A DNA stretch of 64,000 nt, from the NCBI RefSeq assembly GCF_010894405.1, contig NZ_JAAIYA010000009.1, positions 449,502-513,501 of the forward strand, read 5' to 3'. A model generated the notes under the pieces. That model ran no database searches and was not told the origin of the DNA. It worked only from the letters and a program-made list of their open reading frames with translations. Each line of letters opens with the position of its first letter. Positions within the stretch are counted from its first letter, which is position 1. Source of the DNA: Pyxidicoccus caerfyrddinensis (GTDB lineage: Bacteria > Myxococcota > Myxococcia > Myxococcales > Myxococcaceae). Shown piece after piece: positions 25,878-34,456 of this stretch. Position numbers and translations under genes: made by a program.

Positions 25878-28800
25878 TCCCGCATCCCCGGGTGTCTCCG
25901 GGACCTTGGAGGAGACGGCGCGCAGCGGCGCATCGCTCCCGAGGCTGATGAAGGGCGCCCAGTAGTACGGGTGCGGCCGCGACTCGCGCAGCGCGAGCAT
26001 GGCGTCACGGAGCGCGGCGGAGCGCCCCCGGCCCGCGAGCAGGTGGCGGTAGTAGTCCTCCATGAGCTGGTGCGTGGTCTCGTCGTTGATCTTCCACAAG
26101 CTCATCACCACCGTCTCCGCGCCCGCGGTGACGAAGGCACGGCGCAGGCCCTGCACGCCCTGTCCCGGCCTGGCGGCGCCCCGGGCCGTGTCGCAGGCGG
26201 AGAGCACCACGAGCTCGGTGCCCCAGAGGTCCAGCCCAGCCAGCTCCTTGGCCGTCACCAGCAAGGTGGAGCGGGGGCGGGCCCTGCCAGCCGGCGTCGG
26301 CGCTGCCAGCGCCTCGGGGAGGACCAGGCCCGAGCGCATCAGCGGGTCGGGCGGGAGCTGGACGGCGCCCGAGGCGCGGGCGTCGTCGTCCAGGAAGAAG
26401 CCGTGGGTGGCGATGTGGAGGACTCCGGGAGCGGAGAGCTGGAGCAGCTGCTCGCGGGTGGCGTCCGCGCCGAGGAAGAGCTGGGCGTCGGGGAAGAAGC
26501 GCTGGACGGACTCCGCTTCCCGTCGCGTCCCGGGAAGGGACGTCCAGGGCTGCTCCGCGAGCACGGCGCGCAGCACGGTGGAGGGCCGCTCCAGCTCCGG
26601 TGAGGCGGCACGTCGCGCCTGGCCCCGCTTCGAAGACCTGGAAGCATCCCGGGCCGGCATGGGGCCGAAGTCCGGGTCCGCGAGCACGACCACCGAGCGC
26701 GCCGCCGGAAGGCCCGAGGGACGCGGCAACAGCTCCTTGCCCGAGGTGAGCCAGGTGAAGTCGAACGTGTCGACGAGGAAGCCCGTGCCGTCGTGCAGCG
26801 CGACGAAGGGAACGAGGCTGAGCTGGCCATCGGGTGCGAGGTAGAGCCGGCGCGTACCGCCCAGGAGCGGCACGAGGGGCTGGAAGACGCGGGCGTGGAG
26901 CACCTGGGAAGGGCCCGTGAAATTCACATCACGGCTGCCGATGGCCCGGCTGAAGCGCGAGGCCACAAGGTCGATGGGCGCCGCGAGCCCCAGGTCCGCC
27001 GCGCGACTGCTCCCGTCGGGAAAGAGCACCAGCGCCAGGTAGCGGAGCGGGTCCGTGGGCTTCGGCGCATCCGTCGCGCCGGGCCGCGGCACGAGCGGAC
27101 GGTCCCCGTAGGCGATGAACTCCACCAGCGCGCCGTCCTTCGGGAGCGCGGCGGCGACGCGCTCGACGATGGTGTCGGGAGACGGCAGCGCGGTGAGCGC
27201 GCGCAGCGGCGCGGAGCGAGTAGCGAGGCTGACCTCGAGCGCATCGGCCTGCTCGCCGAGCGTCTGCAACCGCAGCTGGTGCTCCGCCGCAGGCACCGGG
27301 CCGGGGCCGTCGAGTGACAACCGCGCGAGCTGCGAGCGCAGGGCGCGCAGCTGGAGGAAGCGCTCCCGGTCCGCGTCCCCCAGGCTGCGGTAGACGGCGT
27401 GGGAGGTGCCGGCAATCTCCTCGACGGAGCGGCCCTTGCGCAGCAGCACGGCGGACAGGGCGAGGCGCCGCACCCGGGCGTCGTCCGGATGGGCGGCGAG
27501 GAGCGCGTAGAGGCGCTCCTCGTCGCCGTGGATGTGCTGGAGGAAGCTCGCCAGGTACGCCTCGGAGAACCCGAGCGACTCGTGGCGGAGGTGCTGCTCG
27601 GAGATGTCGAACGCGCGGGCCAGCAGGGGCAGCGCCTCGGCGAGGCGGTGCCGCGCGAGGTGCAGCAGGGCCAGCCGGTTGAGCGTGAGGGCGATGTCGG
27701 GATGCCCCTTTCCGAGCGCCGCCTCCTGGATGCCCAGCGCGCGCAGGAGCAGCGGCGCCGCCCGCCCGTACGCGCCCTGGTCCTGGTAGAGGCTCGCGAG
27801 CTTGCCGAGCGTGAGCGCCACGTCGGGATGTGTCCCGCCGAGCGCCGCTTCCTGGATGGCGAGCGCCCGCTGGAGGAGCGGCTCCGCCAGGGCATATTCG
27901 CCCTGCTTCTGATGGGTGGTGGCGAGCTCGCTCAGGGTGAGCGCGACATCCGGGTGATTTCCGCCGAGCGCCGCCTCCCAGATGGCGAGTGCGCGCAGGA
28001 ACAGCGGCTCCGCCTGCGCATGCTGCCCCCGCGCCTGCCGCATGAGGGCGAGTCTGTGGAGGCAGATGGCGACCCGGGGATGATTTGCTCCGACGGTGGC
28101 CTCGTAGATGGCGAGCGCACGCCGCAGGCGCGGCTCCGCCTGCGCGTCGAGCCCCATCTCCTGGTACGCCACGGCGAGCCGCATGAGCAGGTCGGCGACA
28201 TCGGGATGCGATGTGCCGAAAACCGACTCGTAGAAGGCCACCCCGCGCTCCCCGCACCGCAGCCACTGCCGGGCCTCCTCCGAGTTGTAGAAGAAGGCCA
28301 GGTTGTCGAGCGATGTCGAGATGCGGGGATGGAGCTTTCCGAGCGCGGATGCCTCGCTGATGGCGAGCGCGCGCTCATGGAGCGGCTCCAGCCGGCCCTC
28401 GACGTTGATGACCTGCCTGGCGACGTCGGAGGTGTCCTGCGCGAAGGCCGCATCCAGGATGCCCAGCGCGCGCTCGTAGAACGGCGAGCTCTGCCCATAG
28501 AGCCCCTGGGTGTCGTAGAGCTGTGCGAGCAGCCAGAGCGCGTCGGAGACCTTGGGATGCCGCGGGCCCAGCGCCGCCTCGTAGGCCGCGAGCGCGCGCA
28601 GATAGAAGGCCTCGGCCCGCGCATACGCGCCCTGCTGCTGGTGGAGGAAGCCGAGGCTGGTCAGCGAGTATGCGACGAGGAGCCGGTCCCCGCCGGCCGC
28701 CACCTCGTGGAGCGCGAGGGCGCGCGTATAGAGCGGCTCGGCCCGAGTGTACTGTCCCCGGAGCTCGTACACGGCCGCGAGGTCTTCCAGCGACGCGGCG

Positions 28801-29384
28801 ACGTCGGGATGCCCGGGGCCGAGCGCCGCCTCGCGAAGGGCCAGCGCGCGCTCCAGCAGCGGCTCCGCCCGGGCATACTGCCCCTGGAGCTGGTACACGC
28901 GCCCGAGGTGGCGGAGCGAGGTCGCCACGTCGAGCGAGCCCCTGCCGGGCGCCGCCTCGCGGATGGCCAGCGCACGCTCCAGCAGGGGCGCCGCCTGCGC
29001 ATAGCCCCCCAGGTCCGCACGGAGGTTGCCAAGCAGGTCCAGTGACGCCGCGACATCAAGATGGTGGGGGCCCAGGGCGGCCTCCCGGATGGCCAGCGCG
29101 TGCTGCATCAGGGCCTCCGCGCGGACGTACTTCCCCTGCAGCCAGAGCACCTCACCCAGGACGTGCAGGCAGCTCGCGACGTCGGGGTGCGAACCTCCCA
29201 GCGCGGCTTCACGCAGTGCGAGCGCGCGCTCCACCTTCGGTACGGCGTCGGCGTACCTGCGCGCATCCTCGAGCGCCAGGCCCTCCGCCAACGCCGCCCG
29301 TGCAGCCTCCAGGCTCACGGGAGGGCCCTCCGCGGCGAATCCCACCGCGCACCACAGGGCGGCCATGGCCACGCATCCCAGCAT
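25869..29384 (-). CDS. Exported TPR-CHAT (caspase-like) protein
   Basis: This 1171-aa protein starts at the ATG at 29384, which opens a signal peptide ending in GFAAEG; an in-frame GTG at 29441 would put a charged leader in front. Most of the protein (about residues 25-690) is an array of kinesin-light-chain-like TPRs of 42 residues, each with A-x-x-L-x-x-R-A-L-A-I-x-E-x-A-L-G-x-x-H-P-D-V. The C-terminal CHAT domain (about 850-1160) has the catalytic dyad His994 in HIATHGFF and Cys1064 in LSACDTA. CHAT proteases are caspase/separase relatives and usually act in the cytoplasm (for example Craspase/TPR-CHAT), so the predicted export is unusual. Substrates are unknown. Confidence 0.9.
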   Translation of the reverse strand: MLGCVAMAALWCAVGFAAEGPPVSLEAARAALAEGLALEDARRYADAVPKVERALALREAALGGSHPDVASCLHVLGEVLWLQGKYVRAEALMQHALAIREAALGPHHLDVAASLDLLGNLRADLGGYAQAAPLLERALAIREAAPGRGSLDVATSLRHLGRVYQLQGQYARAEPLLERALALREAALGPGHPDVAASLEDLAAVYELRGQYTRAEPLYTRALALHEVAAGGDRLLVAYSLTSLGFLHQQQGAYARAEAFYLRALAAYEAALGPRHPKVSDALWLLAQLYDTQGLYGQSSPFYERALGILDAAFAQDTSDVARQVINVEGRLEPLHERALAISEASALGKLHPRISTSLDNLAFFYNSEEARQWLRCGERGVAFYESVFGTSHPDVADLLMRLAVAYQEMGLDAQAEPRLRRALAIYEATVGANHPRVAICLHRLALMRQARGQHAQAEPLFLRALAIWEAALGGNHPDVALTLSELATTHQKQGEYALAEPLLQRALAIQEAALGGTHPDVALTLGKLASLYQDQGAYGRAAPLLLRALGIQEAALGKGHPDIALTLNRLALLHLARHRLAEALPLLARAFDISEQHLRHESLGFSEAYLASFLQHIHGDEERLYALLAAHPDDARVRRLALSAVLLRKGRSVEEIAGTSHAVYRSLGDADRERFLQLRALRSQLARLSLDGPGPVPAAEHQLRLQTLGEQADALEVSLATRSAPLRALTALPSPDTIVERVAAALPKDGALVEFIAYGDRPLVPRPGATDAPKPTDPLRYLALVLFPDGSSRAADLGLAAPIDLVASRFSRAIGSRDVNFTGPSQVLHARVFQPLVPLLGGTRRLYLAPDGQLSLVPFVALHDGTGFLVDTFDFTWLTSGKELLPRPSGLPAARSVVVLADPDFGPMPARDASRSSKRGQARRAASPELERPSTVLRAVLAEQPWTSLPGTRREAESVQRFFPDAQLFLGADATREQLLQLSAPGVLHIATHGFFLDDDARASGAVQLPPDPLMRSGLVLPEALAAPTPAGRARPRSTLLVTAKELAGLDLWGTELVVLSACDTARGAARPGQGVQGLRRAFVTAGAETVVMSLWKINDETTHQLMEDYYRHLLAGRGRSAALRDAMLALRESRPHPYYWAPFISLGSDAPLRAVSSKVPETPGDAGRP

Positions 29385-29586
29385 TCGCCCCACGTTCGCC
29401 TCCTGGTCTCCCCGGCGGCGGACGCCCCCACCCCTCTCCACGCAATCGCCGAGGCGGATGTCAGTATCACATCGCTACTCGACATCAGGATGTGCCCGTG
29501 ACATCGACGGGCCCGCCCGCCCCTCGTCCTTCCAGGCACTTGCCTCCTGCCCGTGGTTGGAACGGCATGTGCTCTCCCGTCCGGAC

Positions 29587-32100
29587 ATGAACCGCTTCGT
29601 ACTCTTCCTCTGCTGCCTCTCCCTCGCCGCCGGTGCGCAGCCCGCCCCGGCCCCGGGACCGTCCATGCCCGGCCCCGATGATGCCGGGACGGCGCCCTCC
29701 TCCGTGTCCGAACCCGCCCCAGATGCCGGCGTGACTTCCATGCCCGTCGAAGTCCGGCCCGGCGCTCCCGCGCGCGTCCGGAGCAGTGACAGCGACGACG
29801 AGCGGACCACCGAGGAGCGCAACGAGTCCCGTGACGAGGGCGACGACGAAGACGCCCGGCCCGGCGCCGAGGAGCACAACGAGGCCCGCGCAGAACACGA
29901 GCGGGACGAGTGCCCCGACGACTACGGCGACGAGGAAGAGGACACGGACGACTCCGCCATCCTCGCTCCACTCCAGTTCAGCGTGGACGGACGCCCGCTC
30001 ACGCCCGGGAGCATGGAGCTGCACGGCCTCCAGCGCCTCACGGACGTGCAGGTCCGCGCGCTCATCGGCGCCCCCGTCACGGCCACCGCGGAGCCGCTCA
30101 CCCCGGGGCAGGCGCAGACCTTCCTCCGCCGCCTCGCGCGCACCGGCCTCTTCGCCCGCGTCGAGCCGCGCCTGCGCGCCTCCGAGCAGGGCCCCGTGGT
30201 GCTCGAGGTCCACCTGGAGGAGAACCCCACGGTGACGTCCGTCGAGCTGGAGGGGCTCCAGGACCTCCAGGCCCGCGAGCTGCTGGAGGAGCTGTTCCGC
30301 CTCCCCCACCGCTTCCCCTCCGAGGACAACGACGAAGACGAGGACATCATCGCCACGCTGCGCGTGGACTCCCGGCGCGGCACGCTGTCCGTCGTCCGCC
30401 CGTGCCCGCCGCCGCGCCCGCCGCGCGAGTGGCTGGCCCGCGAGGAGCGCGGCGAGTACCGCCGGGGCATCATCCTGGGCGGCGTCGCCCAGGCGCTGGA
30501 GCGCACGCTCAAGGACTTGCGCGACGACGGCTACCTGCTCGCGAGCCTCTCCGCCACGCTGTACCCGGACGGCCGGCTGGTGGTGACGGTGGACGAGGGC
30601 CGGCTGGAGTCCGTGGACGTGGAGGGCGTGAGCCCGGAGATGGCCACGCGGGTGCGCGACGCGTTGGACCTGAAGCCCGGCGACGTCTTCCTGCGCAGTG
30701 ACGCGCGCCGCGCCATGCAGCGCGTGGAGTCGCGGCTGCCCTTCCTGGAAGCCGCCGACGTGGACGACGATGACGACGGGCTGGACCGCCGGGCGAGCAT
30801 CATCGAGGAGCGCGTCGCCGACGGCACGCGCCACTACCGCACGCAGGAGGACGAGCGCCGCCACCGTCGCCGGAACGAGAAGGTGGAGTTCGAGCTGAGC
30901 TGGCGCCAGCTCGTCGACTGGTGGGAGACCGGCCGCGACGGCGAGGGCATCTCCCTCGACGGCAAGCGCCTCGTCGTCCACGTGCGCCCGCGCCGGCCGG
31001 ACATGGACGTGGACCTGCTCCCGGTCCACACGCAGGTGACGGGCTTCGCGCCGGGCCTGGCGGGCCACCTGCGCATCTGGGACCCGAAGGACCGCGCGCA
31101 CCTCACCGCGGACGCGGCCCTCTTCATCCCGCTGCGGCTGGGCGGCCAGCGCCTGCCGGACGACCCTGAGGGCACGAAGCACCAGCGCCGGCTGAACCTG
31201 CTGGGCGGCGTGAAGGCGCAGGTGCCCTCCGTGGGCCTCGCGGAGCTGGGCATCCAGGGGCATGACTTCACGGACACGATGGACCGCTGGCGGCTGGGAG
31301 ACATCGACTCGTACATCTACTCGTTCCTCATCAACCGGCCGGACCGCGAGTACTTCCGCCGCAGGGGCTTCGCGGCCTTCGCCACCTGGCGCTGGGCCGA
31401 CGCGTGGCTCGCGGGCGTCGAGTACCGGGCCGACCGCTACGAGTCGATGCAGAGCTTCACCCCGCCGCTCACCCTCTTCCGGCGCGACTCGGCGCCCTTC
31501 ACCAACGAACCGGTGACCGAGGGCCACTTCAAGTCCGTGGTGATGCGGCTGGAGTACACCAGCAACGCGGAGGCCGGCACGCGCGTGGGCTCGCTCTTCC
31601 GCACGCCGGAGACGTCCCTCTTCGAGCGGGATGGCGACTGGGAGCACAGCGCGTCCCTGCGTGGGCTCCTCACGCTGGAGGTGGGCGACGGCCCCGGCGC
31701 GGATGAGCGCTTCTGGAAGCTGGTGAGTGACTTGTCGCTGGACGTGCCCACCGGCTGGAAGACGGGGGTGCACCTGCGCGTGCGCACCGCCGGCGGCGAC
31801 AACCTGCCCGAGCAGAAGCGCGAGGCGCTGGGCGGATGGACGGCGCTGCGCGGCTACGGCTTCAAGGAGTTCCGGGGGGACGTGTCGCTGCTCACCACGG
31901 CGGAGTACCGGTGGCACGTGTTCGGCGTCTTCGCGGACGTGGGCTCGGTGCGCGTGGACGAAGAGTGGACGGAGGCGAGGCTGAGCCTGGGCGGCAGCTT
32001 CCACTTCGGTGACGACGTGCGGTTCGACGTCGCGTGGCGCACCGACGACAAGGCCACGGCCACTCCCGAAGCGCGACTGCTCTTCGTGCGGACCTTCTGA
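29587..32100 (+). CDS. Omp85/BamA-superfamily outer-membrane protein with acidic linker
   Basis: The start at 29587 gives a signal peptide ending in AAGAQ. Residues about 60-122 form an extremely acidic stretch (runs of Asp, Glu and Arg) that is not part of known POTRA domains. POTRA-like repeats follow (about 135-430), including GELQGLQ/VELEGLQ-type and YLLASLSATLYPDGRLVVTVDEG motifs. The C-terminal part (about 500-837) is a 16-strand Omp85-type beta-barrel with FGVFADVGSV and a terminal aromatic residue (VRTF), the usual outer-membrane insertion signal. BamA/TamA relatives insert or translocate outer-membrane proteins. The 837-aa length is normal. The gene is divergent from the CHAT gene and followed after five bases by a small exported protein, so they form an operon. 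Confidence 0.85.
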   Translation: MNRFVLFLCCLSLAAGAQPAPAPGPSMPGPDDAGTAPSSVSEPAPDAGVTSMPVEVRPGAPARVRSSDSDDERTTEERNESRDEGDDEDARPGAEEHNEARAEHERDECPDDYGDEEEDTDDSAILAPLQFSVDGRPLTPGSMELHGLQRLTDVQVRALIGAPVTATAEPLTPGQAQTFLRRLARTGLFARVEPRLRASEQGPVVLEVHLEENPTVTSVELEGLQDLQARELLEELFRLPHRFPSEDNDEDEDIIATLRVDSRRGTLSVVRPCPPPRPPREWLAREERGEYRRGIILGGVAQALERTLKDLRDDGYLLASLSATLYPDGRLVVTVDEGRLESVDVEGVSPEMATRVRDALDLKPGDVFLRSDARRAMQRVESRLPFLEAADVDDDDDGLDRRASIIEERVADGTRHYRTQEDERRHRRRNEKVEFELSWRQLVDWWETGRDGEGISLDGKRLVVHVRPRRPDMDVDLLPVHTQVTGFAPGLAGHLRIWDPKDRAHLTADAALFIPLRLGGQRLPDDPEGTKHQRRLNLLGGVKAQVPSVGLAELGIQGHDFTDTMDRWRLGDIDSYIYSFLINRPDREYFRRRGFAAFATWRWADAWLAGVEYRADRYESMQSFTPPLTLFRRDSAPFTNEPVTEGHFKSVVMRLEYTSNAEAGTRVGSLFRTPETSLFERDGDWEHSASLRGLLTLEVGDGPGADERFWKLVSDLSLDVPTGWKTGVHLRVRTAGGDNLPEQKREALGGWTALRGYGFKEFRGDVSLLTTAEYRWHVFGVFADVGSVRVDEEWTEARLSLGGSFHFGDDVRFDVAWRTDDKATATPEARLLFVRTF

Positions 32101-32105
32101 GGCGT

Positions 32106-32711
32106 ATGGCACGGACGTGGATACGGGCGGGCAGGAGGCTCGGCGCGGCGTGGGTGGCCGCGGCGGGACTGCTCGCGCCCATGGCCCGCGCGGAGGAGCC
32201 GCGCGCGGCCTGCACGGCCACCCTCTCCGGGCGGCGCGTCGTGGTGCGGCCGGAGGCGTTCGCCTTCATCTCACCGGAGCTGGACCGGCTGGTGCGGCTG
32301 GGAATGGCGGGCCGGGTGGAGGTGGAGGTGACGCTCTGGAAGCGCCGCGCGATGTGGTTCAACGCGCGGGTGGATGAGGCGCGGCTCACGCAGGTGCTCG
32401 CCTTCACGCGCGGCGGCTACGTGCTGGATGGACGCTCGCTGCCGGAGGGGCCGGGGACGCTGGAGTTGGAGCGCGTGGCCTGGACGCTGGAGGAGCGGCC
32501 CGGGGCGGAGGACCGCTTCGTGGTGCAGGTGGAGGTGCGGCTGCACGTGGTGACGGCCGCCAGCCTCGGCCGGGTGGCGTCGTGGCTCACGCAGGAGAAG
32601 AACGCCCGCGAAGGGGAAGGCTCCAGCCTCACCAGCACCGTGCTCCGCTCCGTCGCGGAGGATTTGTCACGAGGCGCCTCCGGGCGCTGTGACGTCAGCC
32701 GCGCGCCCTGA
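32106..32711 (+). CDS. Exported protein co-transcribed with the Omp85 gene
   Basis: The gene starts five bases after the Omp85 stop codon, so it is surely co-transcribed. The 201-aa product has an N-terminal twin-arginine-like segment and a signal peptide ending PMARAEE. The rest is beta-rich: RVEVEVTLWKRRAMWFNARVDEARL, then a segment VAWTLEERPGAEDRFVVQVEVRLHVV. That order of strands is similar to DUF4390-type periplasmic proteins, but I would not assign it. A C-terminal helical tail (SWLTQEKN) ends in a Cys-containing segment. The link with the Omp85 protein suggests a role in outer-membrane assembly or export of a specific substrate. Confidence 0.72.
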   Translation: MARTWIRAGRRLGAAWVAAAGLLAPMARAEEPRAACTATLSGRRVVVRPEAFAFISPELDRLVRLGMAGRVEVEVTLWKRRAMWFNARVDEARLTQVLAFTRGGYVLDGRSLPEGPGTLELERVAWTLEERPGAEDRFVVQVEVRLHVVTAASLGRVASWLTQEKNAREGEGSSLTSTVLRSVAEDLSRGASGRCDVSRAP

Positions 32712-32736
32712 GCCGCGCGCAGCAATCGCAGACATC

Positions 32737-32755
32737 GCCCGCGACACACGCGGGC
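32737..32755 (+). terminator. Hairpin after the Omp85 operon
   Basis: A perfect 7-bp stem (GCCCGCG with CGCGGGC) surrounds the loop ACACA, 25 bases after the stop codon at 32711. A short C-tract follows instead of T residues. Confidence 0.5.
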
Positions 32756-32807
32756 CCCCAGGATTCATGGACTGCCCGGCGCATGCGCCGAGGCGAGGAG
32801 GACCGTC

Positions 32808-33203
32808 ATGTCCCGTTGGATGTCCCTGTTGCTCGTCATGGCTTCGGCGTGTGGTCCGTGGCCCGAGCCCCTCTCACGTCCGCTGGACTTCGACTCCGTC
32901 GCGACGGAGGTCCTCGCGCAGGCGCGGCGATTCATTCGCACGGAGCCCCGGCGGACGGTGCATGTCTACGTCCCCGACGGAGTGGAAGCTGGGGGTAGCC
33001 ACGTGCCGCTCCTCTACCTGGAGGAAGGACGGGCCCTCTTCTTCCCCGAGGGTGCGGCGAGCACCGCACGCGCTGTGGTGCCCAGACCGAGCGAGCTGGT
33101 GCTGCTGGGGCAGCGGCGAGACATCGTCATCATCGCGGTCGACGCGGAGCCTTCCGCCGGCGCTGGCCTTGCACTCGGCATCCTTCATAGGCTCCGTCCA
33201 TGA
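32808..33203 (+). CDS. Short lipoprotein resembling the N-terminal part of an esterase
   Basis: The ATG at 32808 has GAGGAGG upstream. The 131-aa product has lipobox MASAC (Cys15), so it should be a lipoprotein. The mature part reads RRTVHVYVPDGV, then LLYLEEGRALFF, then DIVIIAVDAEP, the beta-strand order of the first third of an esterase D-like alpha/beta hydrolase (PF00756). No catalytic serine region is present, so it may be a truncated, inactive esterase. It ends in a TGA that overlaps the ATG of the next gene (ATGA), so it is transcribed with the acyl-CoA dehydrogenase-like gene. I cannot tell whether the protein is functional. Confidence 0.6.
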   Translation: MSRWMSLLLVMASACGPWPEPLSRPLDFDSVATEVLAQARRFIRTEPRRTVHVYVPDGVEAGGSHVPLLYLEEGRALFFPEGAASTARAVVPRPSELVLLGQRRDIVIIAVDAEPSAGAGLALGILHRLRP

Positions 33204-34393
33204 CGAGCCCGCTTCCGAACCCCGCCCCTGTCCACGCCGAAGCCTCCCCGCATCCGCTGCTGGCCGCCGCCGAGGCGCTGTTCCCGCGCCTGTCCGCGCG
33301 CTCGGATGAAATCGAGAGCGCCCGCCGCCTGCCGCCAGACCTGGCGGCGGAGCTGGCCCGGGACGGCTTCTTCCGCATGATGATTCCGGAGTCCCTCGGC
33401 GGTCTGGAGCTGCACCCGGCCGTGTCCTTCCAGGTGATGGAGGCGCTCTCGAAGGCGGACGGCTCCACGGGCTGGTGCGTGATGATTGGCGCGGCCACCG
33501 CGCTGACCTCCGCGTATCTCTTCGAGCCCGCGGCCCGCGCCATCTTCGCCCGTCCGGACGTCATCACCGGCGGCGTGGCGGCGCCCATCGGCCGCGCCGA
33601 GCGCGTCGAGGGTGGCTACCGCCTCAGCGGCCGCTGGCCCTGGGCGAGCGGCTCGCAGCACTGCCACTGGCTGGTGGGCGGCGGTGTGGTGACCGAGGGC
33701 GGCAAGCCGCGCATGGTGCGCGAGGGCGTCCCGGAGACGCGCACGTTCTTCTTCCCCGCGGAGCGCGCGGTGCTGCACGACACATGGTTCGCTTCCGGGC
33801 TGTGCGGCACCGGCAGCGGAGACATGGAGGTCAAGGACCTCTTCGTGCCGGACGAGTACAGCTTCTCCCTCGTCACCCAGCGCCCGCACGTCGCTCGCCC
33901 GCTCTACGGCTACCCCTTCGGTCTGCTGGGGATGGGCATTCCCGCGGTGGCGCTCGGCATCGCCCGCCGCGCCATCGACGAGCTGAAGGCGCTGGCCGTG
34001 CAGAAGACGCTGATGCTGGAGCGGCGCCTGCTGGCCGCGCGCCCCGCCGCGCAGGAAGCGGTCGCCGACGCCGAGGCCACCGTGCGCTCCGCCCGCGCCT
34101 TCCTGCTGGAGGCCCTCCACACCATCCACGCCGAGTCCACCCGAGGCCCCGTCTCCGTGCGCACCCGCGCCGAGCTGCGCCTGGCGATGACGCACGCCAC
34201 CCGGGCCTCCGCGCGCGCCGTGGACCGCATGTACGAGGCCGCGGGAGGCAGCGCCGTCTTCCGCTCCAGCCCCCTGCAGCGCTGCTTCCGCGACGTCCAC
34301 ACCGCCACCCAGCACGCCATGGTGTCCCCGGCCACGCTGGAGCTCACCGGCGGCCTGCTGCTGGGGCTCGAGCTGCCCACCTTCACGCTGTAG
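33200..34393 (+). CDS. Acyl-CoA dehydrogenase-fold flavoprotein
   Basis: The 397-aa protein has the acyl-CoA dehydrogenase fold of the group that includes DszC, HpaH/HsaA-type flavin-dependent monooxygenases and pigment hydroxylases (PF08028 C-terminal domain). The N-terminal helix bundle contains GFFRMMIPESLGGLEL, then STGWCVMIG, typical of the flavin pocket. The middle domain has SGRWPWASGSQHCHW, and the C-terminal domain has the helical EAAGGSAVFRSSPLQRCFRDVHT signature. No clear catalytic Glu of fatty-acid dehydrogenases is seen, so a reduced-flavin monooxygenase is more likely than fatty-acid oxidation. The substrate is unknown. The gene overlaps the preceding lipoprotein gene by four bases. 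Confidence 0.85.
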   Translation: MTSPLPNPAPVHAEASPHPLLAAAEALFPRLSARSDEIESARRLPPDLAAELARDGFFRMMIPESLGGLELHPAVSFQVMEALSKADGSTGWCVMIGAATALTSAYLFEPAARAIFARPDVITGGVAAPIGRAERVEGGYRLSGRWPWASGSQHCHWLVGGGVVTEGGKPRMVREGVPETRTFFFPAERAVLHDTWFASGLCGTGSGDMEVKDLFVPDEYSFSLVTQRPHVARPLYGYPFGLLGMGIPAVALGIARRAIDELKALAVQKTLMLERRLLAARPAAQEAVADAEATVRSARAFLLEALHTIHAESTRGPVSVRTRAELRLAMTHATRASARAVDRMYEAAGGSAVFRSSPLQRCFRDVHTATQHAMVSPATLELTGGLLLGLELPTFTL

Positions 34394-34401
34394 CAACGAC
34401 G

Positions 34402-34442
34402 AGGGCCCGGCCCCACCTGCATCTCAGGCGGAGACGGGCCCT
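34402..34442. terminator. Hairpin between convergent genes
   Basis: AGGGCCCG (34402-34409) pairs with CGGGCCCT (34435-34442) around a 25-base loop. It sits in the 63-base gap between the stops of the flavoprotein and M23 peptidase genes and could stop transcription from both sides. Confidence 0.5.
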
Positions 34443-34456
34443 TCCCTACCGCGGAC

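Noticed and set aside
27700..29350. Periodic DNA similarity that could suggest a repeat array or CRISPR
   Set aside because: The period is 126 bases and in frame; it comes from the 42-residue TPR units of the CHAT protein.
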